Assembly (NCBI GenBank): GCA_963594655.1
Contig: CAVBFD010000037.1
Location: forward strand, 1 to 24,639
DNA: 24,639 nucleotides
Origin: Colivivens sp963594655
Lineage (GTDB): Bacteria > Bacteroidota > Bacteroidia > Bacteroidales > Bacteroidaceae
Direction of reading: 5' to 3'
The position numbers and the translations under genes are program-made. Shown piece by piece: positions 1 to 4,657 of this stretch. A model generated the notes under the pieces. The model was given only the letters and a program-made list of their open reading frames with translations. It ran no database searches and was not told the DNA's origin. Within the stretch, counting starts at the first letter, position 1. Each line of letters begins with the position of its first letter.

Positions 1-200
1 GACGTGCGCCCTGTAAGGGCAAAAGCGTTAAAACACACGTTATGAATGAATTATGATTTTGCTCTTACAGAGCGTTATTACACACCACATACATACCCAG
101 GGTGTCGCTTCGCATGCCCCGATGCTCGGTGCAGTCTGCCCCTTCGGGGCGCACATGTCCTGACAGGGACACTGATACTCATAACTAAGAGCTGCTTAGT
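1..200. repeat. Structured intergenic element, probably a dispersed repeat
   Basis: The segment is built from secondary-structure modules. CTGTAAGGGCAAAA (11-24) is the inverted complement of TTTTGCTCTTACAG (57-70) with one mismatch. A near direct repeat, GCGTTAAAACACAC (25-38) and GCGTTATTACACAC (72-85), flanks the second arm. A GC-rich hairpin follows, GCCCC/GGGGC (138-142/146-150), then TGTCC/GGACA (156-160/167-171) and ACTAAG/CTTAGT (184-189/195-200). A 99-codon reading frame from 46 crosses it but has no recognisable protein character. Modular inverted repeats in a gene-poor stretch suggest an interspersed repeat of the genome; from memory, similar short conceptual peptides occur in Prevotella annotations, but I could not check this. 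Confidence 0.45.
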
Positions 201-411
201 AGTTGACATCCCACTGTCTAACCAACTCGAAAAGCGGAAGAACCTGATTTCCTTGTACCTGAAATTCGGGAATCAACAAGCTAAATCATCCCAAAAGCTA
301 AAATCCCCTTGTGTGAAAATGAACGAAACGGCTCTATACTGCTGACTTTTTGACAAAATATACCAAGACCCCCTACAGATACCTACAAGCCCCTTCGAGA
401 AACCTCGTTTT
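201..411. other. Intergenic stretch with no supported gene
   Basis: Between the structured element and the palindrome array I see no convincing coding region, promoter box of the TAnnTTTG type, or RNA gene. Short reading frames on both strands (to 345 on plus, 273-482 on minus) lack signal peptides, domains or a good start context. The minus-strand one reads straight through the palindromic array, which argues against it being a gene. Confidence 0.5.
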
Positions 412-487
412 TTCACTCGAGTGAATTGATCAAAACACTCGAGTGAATCGATCAATTCACTCGAGTGAAATGACACTACCACTCGAG
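412..487. repeat. Array of four CACTCGAG boxes at 22-bp period
   Basis: CACTCGAGTG, a perfect palindrome, begins at 414, 436 and 458, and a partial CACTCGAG begins at 480; every step is exactly 22 bp. The first and third copies extend to the 14-bp palindrome TTCACTCGAGTGAA (412-425, 456-469). The first 20 bases (412-431) are also a perfect inverted repeat of 450-469, and the spacer shared by units 1 and 2 resembles GAATTGATCAA. A period of two helical turns with a dyad in each unit fits binding sites for a dimeric protein stacked on one face of the DNA. It may instead be part of a dispersed repeat. No gene is adjacent in a position that reveals what it controls. Confidence 0.75.
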
Positions 488-638
488 ACCCTTTTTCGTC
501 GAAAAATCAAAATGTAAACAAATCGCAGATATGTGGGGATTTTACAGGAAAGGCCAGCAAGCACCAGTATTAACAAAATCGATGTTAATCTATTAAGACA
601 TTCGGAATAATGTAACGGCAATGGGGGTATAGTAACGC
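488..638. other. Intergenic stretch with no supported feature
   Basis: This A/T-rich stretch lies between the palindrome array and the terminator of the ammonium operon. I see no open reading frame of note, no promoter box of the TAnnTTTG type and no strong hairpin. Confidence 0.5.
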
Positions 639-678
639 AAAAAAAAACGGTGGCACTAATCTCACGACCTGTGCCACC
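639..678 (-). terminator. Intrinsic terminator of the ammonium transporter operon
   Basis: On the minus strand GGTGGCAC (671-678) pairs with GTGCCACC (649-656), and after one G the transcript runs into nine T residues (639-647). It lies about 60 bp past the amtB stop codon, so it closes the operon. Confidence 0.85.
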
Positions 679-739
679 TTACAACAAAATGTTATATATA
701 GACTCTGTATATAAATAAAATTATGAGTTCAAGTGTCTA

Positions 740-1963
740 TCAGCTGTTGTACGCTGTCTCTCCATGCTCGTAGATGTCGAGACCTTCTTCCTCAACACGA
801 GCTGATACTCTGATACCGAAGATCTTGTCAAGTGTCCAGAAGAGCAGGTAACCGAGTCCGAAAGCCCATGCGCATACACATGCCACTCCGAGAACCTCAA
901 CACCGAAGAAGCTCCAGCCACCACCGTAGAACAGACCACCGTCAACAGCGAACATACCAGTGAGGATTGTACCAAGGACACCGCACACACCGTGTACTGA
1001 AACAGCGCCAACCGGGTCGTCAATCTTCAGAACCTTCTCGAACAGTGCCACAGCACCTACCATAGCCGCTCCACAGATGAGACCGATGATTGCGCTTCCG
1101 CCCAATGACACCACGTCGCAACCTGCTGTGATACCTACAAGTCCTGCGAGAATACCGTTACAGATGAGTGAGAGGGACGGTTTGCCGTAGACGAACCAAG
1201 TGAGGAACATTGCGGAAATACCTGCTGTGGCTGCCGCCATGTTGGTTGTACACATAACGTGAGAGATGGCACGTGCGTTCTCCACACCCTCAGCACCAAG
1301 TTGTGAACCCGGGTTGAATCCGAACCAGCCGAACCAGAGGATGAACACACCGAGTACTCCGTATGTGAGGTTGTGTCCGGGGATTGCCACTGACTTGCCG
1401 CTCTTGGTGTACTTGCCGATACGGGGACCGAGAACCATAGCTCCAGCGAGACCGATGAAACCACCACAAGCGTGAACCACTGTAGAACCTGCGAAGTCAT
1501 GGAAACCGAGTTCGCTCAACCAGCCTCCACCCCAGATCCAGTGACCTTCAATCGGGTAAATGAGTACTGACACCACTACTGAGAATATCACGTACATAGA
1601 GAACTTGGTACGCTCTGCCATAGCACCTGACACGATGGTTGCCGCTGTGGCGCAGAACACAGTCTGGAACATCAGGGTACAAGCCTTAGGGATGTTTGTG
1701 TCAGGATAGAAAGAGAAGTCAAAGATGTGAAGCTCACCGATGAAGCCGTTGCCCGCTCCGTGCATGAGACCGAAACCGATGAACCAGAAAAGCACTGTAC
1801 CTACAATGTAGTCCACAAAGTTTTTCATCAAGATGTTGGCTGTGTTCTTTGAACGGGTGAAACCTGCCTCAACAAGGGCGAAACCCGGTTGCATGAAGAA
1901 CACCAGCATCGCTGCTATCAATACCCACGCGGTATCAAGACCGCTGATTACTATATCTTCCAT
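740..1963 (-). CDS. amtB: Ammonium transporter (Amt/MEP/Rh family)
   Basis: This inner-membrane channel imports ammonium, deprotonating it and passing it through a pore with two histidines. The 407 residues match the family length, and the hydrophobic segments fit the usual 11 membrane helices. Family hallmarks are an N-terminal block around VEAGFTRSKNTANI, the region STVVHACGG with the first pore histidine, and AVSVHGVCGVLGT with the second. The ATG at 1963 gives a natural N-terminus (MEDIVISGLDTAWVL). It is the last gene of a minus-strand operon behind a P-II gene, the arrangement in which P-II proteins plug Amt when nitrogen is plentiful. The 110-bp gap to glnB carries a small hairpin and a CA-rich leader but no promoter box. 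The family call is near certain; that P-II regulates it is inferred from adjacency. Confidence 0.95.
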   Translation of the reverse strand: MEDIVISGLDTAWVLIAAMLVFFMQPGFALVEAGFTRSKNTANILMKNFVDYIVGTVLFWFIGFGLMHGAGNGFIGELHIFDFSFYPDTNIPKACTLMFQTVFCATAATIVSGAMAERTKFSMYVIFSVVVSVLIYPIEGHWIWGGGWLSELGFHDFAGSTVVHACGGFIGLAGAMVLGPRIGKYTKSGKSVAIPGHNLTYGVLGVFILWFGWFGFNPGSQLGAEGVENARAISHVMCTTNMAAATAGISAMFLTWFVYGKPSLSLICNGILAGLVGITAGCDVVSLGGSAIIGLICGAAMVGAVALFEKVLKIDDPVGAVSVHGVCGVLGTILTGMFAVDGGLFYGGGWSFFGVEVLGVACVCAWAFGLGYLLFWTLDKIFGIRVSARVEEEGLDIYEHGETAYNS

Positions 1964-1987
1964 AAATTTGATTTTTAGAGTTCCCTA

Positions 1988-2009
1988 TGCCTTTCACTGA
2001 AGGAAGGCA
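1988..2009 (-). other. Intercistronic hairpin upstream of amtB
   Basis: TGCCTTTC (1988-1995) pairs with GGAAGGCA (2002-2009) with one wobble pair. It sits about 25 bp before the amtB start in the glnB-amtB gap. No T-run follows it on the minus strand, so it is not a terminator; it could be a processing or stability element. Confidence 0.45.
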
Positions 2010-2073
2010 CTCTGCGGAACATGATTTGTGTTGTGTGTTTGTGATTTGTTGTAATAAGTGTTTGCCGGCGGAC

Positions 2074-2421
2074 TTATTTCCTGTCAGCGAGGACCGTGTC
2101 GCCATGTTCGCCTGTACGGATGGAGTAAGTGTCCTCCACTTTGCTTACGAATATACGTCCGTCTCCCACATCACCTGTGTGGGCCGTACTCATGATTGCG
2201 TCGATGGCAGGCTGTACGAACTGGTCACGGCAGACAATCTTGATTTCGATGCGCGCGATGATCTCAGTGCTGTACATGACTCCACGATAGATTCTGTCTT
2301 CACGGTCATGCCCTACGGCGTGTACCTCTGAGTAAGAGAACCAGTTGATGTCGGCGGCAAGCAACGCTTCCTTAACCTCTTCGAACTTCGTCTTACGGAT
2401 AATTGCTTCAATCTTTTTCAT
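2074..2421 (-). CDS. glnB: P-II family nitrogen regulatory protein
   Basis: P-II proteins are small trimeric signal integrators that bind ATP/ADP and 2-oxoglutarate and act on Amt channels, glutamine synthetase control and other nitrogen targets. The 115 residues align end to end with E. coli GlnB: the MKKIEAII start, T-loop IYRGVMYS, TGDVGDGRIFV and SIRTGE. The uridylylated tyrosine is present as Tyr50 (E. coli Tyr51), and Arg46 matches the arginine that enters the Amt pore. The T-loop is one residue shorter than in E. coli. The stretch aligned to GRQKG reads GHDRE, so Gln39 is replaced by Asp; Lys58 and Lys90 are both Arg. These positions matter for 2-oxoglutarate or ATP binding in E. coli proteins, so effector response may differ. 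It lies between a beta-barrel gene and amtB in one operon. GlnB and GlnK cannot be told apart here. Confidence 0.93.
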   Translation of the reverse strand: MKKIEAIIRKTKFEEVKEALLAADINWFSYSEVHAVGHDREDRIYRGVMYSTEIIARIEIKIVCRDQFVQPAIDAIMSTAHTGDVGDGRIFVSKVEDTYSIRTGEHGDTVLADRK

Positions 2422-2495
2422 TGTGTCTTGATTTGTGTTTATAGATAATGTGTTTATTTGTGTCCTACTGGTCTATAGTTGTCCTGTCAGGCTAC

Positions 2496-3215
2496 TCAGA
2501 AGGAGATACCTGCGGTCAGATATACTTTGGATGCACTTGGGTTGGCTGTTATTGAGGCGAAAAGAGGCAGTGAATAAGTAGGAGAGATTTTGATTGACTT
2601 GGATCCTTTTAAAGTAAGGTTTGTAACAGCGAAACCTGATGCGTCAGCATAGGAAGTGGTCTCCCAAGGCACTAAGCCCGCAGTGAAACTCATGTCCACA
2701 CCACCAAGGGTGAACGGTGCGGATGCCTCGAAATAAGAGGAGTAGGCCCTGTCGTCGCCACTCAGTCCGTCGGCTCCGGCGAAGTTGGTGTTCCACAGTA
2801 CTGATACCAGACCGAAGTCGTAACCCACGAACGCCTCGAAAACATGCGATGTCTTGTGTGACTCATACATGAAATACTTCAAGTCGGCATAGTCAGTACC
2901 CGGAGCGATACAGAAGTAGTCGGTCACTCCGACTGAAAAACCGCCTGTGGTATAACCGAGGGTCAAGTCGAATTCCTTGGTGTCCTTATGGTCTGTCAGT
3001 CCGTAAGAACCCCACGCCGTAAGGCTCAGTCCCTTGTAGCTGACTCCCAGTGAGGGTTGGATGGCAGCACCGCCCAAGTCTTGTCCTCTCCAGATGTAGG
3101 AGCTTACCAAGTCCGCACCTGCTGAAACCTCCACCTTGTCTTGTGCTTCAGCTACTGTCGCCGCTGACATAAGTGCGGCCGCACACGCTACTGTCTCAAA
3201 TAGTCTTGTCTTCAT
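2496..3215 (-). CDS. Outer-membrane beta-barrel protein, Gcw_chp/TorF-like
   Basis: The 239-residue product starts with a signal peptide (MKTRLFETVACAAALMSAATVAEAQ, cleaved after about residue 25). The rest is made of alternating amphipathic strands ending in the C-terminal aromatic residue typical of barrels (AGISF). An early block, SSYIWRGQDLGG, resembles the conserved start of the Gcw_chp/TorF family. No catalytic motif is visible. It is the first structural gene of the operon beam-glnB-amtB and probably provides an outer-membrane route for ammonium or another small nitrogen compound; that role is inferred only from context. Its 5' region (3216-3284) has no TAnnTTTG box, so expression must come through the leader and terminator upstream. 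The beta-barrel nature is fairly sure; family membership is less so. Confidence 0.7.
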   Translation of the reverse strand: MKTRLFETVACAAALMSAATVAEAQDKVEVSAGADLVSSYIWRGQDLGGAAIQPSLGVSYKGLSLTAWGSYGLTDHKDTKEFDLTLGYTTGGFSVGVTDYFCIAPGTDYADLKYFMYESHKTSHVFEAFVGYDFGLVSVLWNTNFAGADGLSGDDRAYSSYFEASAPFTLGGVDMSFTAGLVPWETTSYADASGFAVTNLTLKGSKSIKISPTYSLPLFASITANPSASKVYLTAGISF

Positions 3216-3223
3216 AGTTTTAC

Positions 3224-3269
3224 TTTGTGTTTGTGTTGTTGATAATAAAATAATTTGTGTTTGTGTTGT
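3224..3269 (-). repeat. Duplicated CA-rich leader motif
   Basis: The same 16 bases, read on plus as TTTGTGTTTGTGTTGT, occur at 3224-3239 and 3254-3269. In the transcript they give ACAAACACAAA-type unstructured sequence immediately before the first structural gene. Related CA-rich tracts occur in the other two gaps of this operon (2025-2051 and 2432-2463). Confidence 0.6.
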
Positions 3270-3284
3270 GTGTGTTATGTTCCT

Positions 3285-3321
3285 AAAAACAGAGAAGGCT
3301 GATTCCTAAGAACCAGCCTTC
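3285..3321 (-). terminator. Leader terminator (putative attenuator) upstream of the ammonium operon
   Basis: On the minus strand GAAGGCTG-type arms (3314-3321 with 3294-3301) extend through an inner GGTTC/GAATC pairing with one mismatch to a CTAA loop. The hairpin is followed by TCTGTTTTT (3285-3293). It lies 30 nt after the stop codon of a small Asn/Gln-rich frame and 70 bp before the first structural gene. The hexamer GGTTCT in its ascending arm (plus 3309-3314) is complementary to AGAACC inside the small frame (plus 3414-3419), which also has a competing GGTTCT (plus 3395-3400). That offers alternative pairings. Confidence 0.75.
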
Positions 3322-3351
3322 CTTATATTTATCAATCAATGTCCGTCTTAC

Positions 3352-3477
3352 TTATATATTCATCCGACTGGTAGATTCATACAACGAACAATTGAGAACC
3401 TGATTATTATTCGGGTTCTGCTGATTCTGCTGATTATTATTCAGAGAAATGTTGTTGTATGTCGCAATCTTAATCAT
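3352..3477 (-). CDS. Asn/Gln-rich 41-residue leader peptide
   Basis: The frame runs from ATG at 3477 to TAA at 3352 and encodes MIKIATYNNISL, then NNNQQNQQNPNNNQ (residues 13-26), then VLNCSLYESTSRMNI. Twelve residues are Asn and five Gln. AAAGG lies six bases before the ATG, and a TACCTTTG promoter box lies about 30 bp upstream, leaving a 5' UTR of roughly 20 nt. An intrinsic terminator follows the stop, and then the beta-barrel-glnB-amtB operon. There is no signal peptide or domain. By analogy with his, trp and ilv leader peptides, ribosome pausing at the Asn/Gln run could govern the terminator when glutaminyl- or asparaginyl-tRNA is scarce. It could instead be an ordinary small protein gene; the layout makes me favour the leader. 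Confidence 0.65.
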   Translation of the reverse strand: MIKIATYNNISLNNNQQNQQNPNNNQVLNCSLYESTSRMNI

Positions 3478-3504
3478 TTTACCTTTGGTTTTCTAAATCC
3501 GCTG

Positions 3505-3512
3505 CAAAGGTA
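3505..3512 (-). promoter_or_regulatory. Promoter -7 box of the nitrogen operon leader
   Basis: TACCTTTG on the minus strand matches the Bacteroidetes -7 consensus TAnnTTTG. Exactly 19 bp upstream is TTC instead of TTG. Transcription would begin near 3498, about 20 nt before the leader ORF. It is the only such box found upstream of the operon. Confidence 0.7.
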
Positions 3513-3517
3513 GATAG

Positions 3518-3569
3518 TTTTCCAAAACCGGGAAATACAATTAAACAATTATTTTCCATTAAACCCGGT
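3518..3569. promoter_or_regulatory. Paired motif upstream of the leader promoter
   Basis: TTTTCCAAAACCGGG (3518-3532) is followed by a similar TTTTCCATTAAACCCGG (3552-3568). The outer parts ACCGGG (3527-3532) and CCCGGT (3564-3569) are inverted repeats flanking A/T-rich DNA. The position, overlapping and just upstream of the promoter, would suit an activator or repressor; no known binding consensus is recognised. Confidence 0.3.
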
Positions 3570-3646
3570 ATTCTTGCCTTCAGTCAAGAAAGAGACGTTT
3601 CTCCACCGCAATTTCAGGTAAATTCACAAAAAAGTTACCGCAAGTA

Positions 3647-3676
3647 TTGCATATTCAGAACAAATCACTATCTTTG
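3647..3676 (+). promoter_or_regulatory. Promoter of the pyrF leader (P1)
   Basis: TTG (3647-3649), a 19-bp spacer and TATCTTTG (3669-3676) match the Bacteroidetes promoter pattern. Transcription would start near 3683, in or next to a GTGTTTTTC stretch. Confidence 0.75.
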
Positions 3677-3720
3677 CATCGTGTTTTTCATGGTATTAGA
3701 TTTATTTTAAGGTTAGTATG

Positions 3721-3756
3721 AAGGCCGCGTGTCGCGAGATATGCAGCCTTTTTTTT
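3721..3756 (+). terminator. Terminator between P1 and pyrF
   Basis: AAGGC (3721-3725) pairs with GCCTT (3746-3750), with an inner CGCG/CGCG pairing in the loop, and the helix runs into eight T residues (3749-3756). It would end transcripts from P1 after about 70 nt, giving either a short RNA or an attenuated pyrF leader. A six-codon frame (3690-3710) lies within the leader. Confidence 0.65.
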
Positions 3757-3788
3757 CGCGCCACCCACACCACGTCAAAGTTTTTTCG

Positions 3789-3796
3789 TAATTTTG
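3789..3796 (+). promoter_or_regulatory. Second promoter -7 box of pyrF (P2)
   Basis: TAATTTTG matches TAnnTTTG and lies downstream of the leader terminator and 24 bp before the pyrF start. I see no -33 element at the usual distance, so it may be weak. Confidence 0.5.
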
Positions 3797-3819
3797 CAGC
3801 GACAAACCGATAAGTAAAC

Positions 3820-4644
3820 ATGAACAGACAAGAACTGATAAAGCAGATAAAGGACAAGAAGACCTTCCTTTGTGTGGGACTTGACACCGACATCAAAAAG
3901 ATTCCGCAACACCTTATTAATAATACGGAAGACCCGGTATTCGAGTTCAACAAGTCAATCATCGACGCCACGGCTCCCTATTGCGTTGCCTACAAGCCCA
4001 ACATCGCATTCTACGAGTGTGAGGGAATCAACGGATGGAGAAGTCTGGAACGCACGGTGAAGTACCTGAAAGAAAACTACCCCAACCACCTTGTCATAGC
4101 CGACGCCAAGCGCGGTGACATTGGCAACACGTCGAAGATGTACGCCCGCTGTTTCTTCGAGGAGATGGACGTGGACGCGGTGACCGTAGCCCCCTACATG
4201 GGTGAGGACAGTGTCACTCCCTTCCTCGGCTATCAGGACAAGTGGGTCATACTGCTCGCCCTGACCAGCAACAAAGGCAGCCGGGACTTCCAGTTCTCAC
4301 AGACTGACGGTGGCGAGAGACTGTTCGAGAAGGTCATCCGCAAGAGTCAGGAGTGGGCTGACGCAAGCCAGATGATGTATGTAGTCGGAGCGACACAAGG
4401 CAAGATGTTCGAGGACATCCGTAAGGTCGCGCCCGACCACTTCCTGCTCGTTCCCGGTGTGGGAGCGCAGGGAGGCAGCCTGGAGGAGGTGTGCAAGTAC
4501 GGCATGAACAAGGACTGCGGACTCATCGTCAACTCCTCACGCGCCATCATATACGCCGACTCCACTGAACGCTTCGCCGAGGTGGCTGCGGAGAAGGCAA
4601 AGGAAGTGCAACTCCAGATGGAACGGTTCCTCAGTGGCATCTAA
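3820..4644 (+). CDS. pyrF: Orotidine 5'-phosphate decarboxylase
   Basis: This cytosolic enzyme decarboxylates orotidine 5'-phosphate to UMP, the last step of de novo UMP synthesis. The 274 residues are typical of the longer (type 2) PyrF group. The substrate-binding FLCVGLDTD is at about 16-24, the catalytic DAKRGD at 95-100, followed by IGNTS, and a phosphate-binding VPGVGAQGG lies near the C-terminus. The ATG at 3820 follows an A-rich region and gives a standard N-terminus. It is the first gene of a plus-strand operon; uvrA begins 13 bp after its stop. Two promoter boxes precede it, with a terminator between them, which hints at leader control. The other pyrimidine genes in the window, pyrBI, are about 13 kb away. 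Confidence 0.96.
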   Translation: MNRQELIKQIKDKKTFLCVGLDTDIKKIPQHLINNTEDPVFEFNKSIIDATAPYCVAYKPNIAFYECEGINGWRSLERTVKYLKENYPNHLVIADAKRGDIGNTSKMYARCFFEEMDVDAVTVAPYMGEDSVTPFLGYQDKWVILLALTSNKGSRDFQFSQTDGGERLFEKVIRKSQEWADASQMMYVVGATQGKMFEDIRKVAPDHFLLVPGVGAQGGSLEEVCKYGMNKDCGLIVNSSRAIIYADSTERFAEVAAEKAKEVQLQMERFLSGI

Positions 4645-4657
4645 GACCGGCGGACAG

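Noticed and set aside
46..345. 99-codon plus-strand frame near the window start
   Set aside because: It runs through several hairpins of a probable repeat and lacks protein-like features, so I treat it as spurious.
273..482. 69-codon minus-strand frame across the palindrome array
   Set aside because: It reads through repeated palindromes, has no domain, and has no promoter box in front.
412..487. CRISPR array
   Set aside because: The period of 22 bp with no variable spacers of normal length and only four units rules out CRISPR.
3718..3813. 31-codon frame between the pyrF leader terminator and P2
   Set aside because: It spans the terminator T-run and the second promoter, with no sign of translation.
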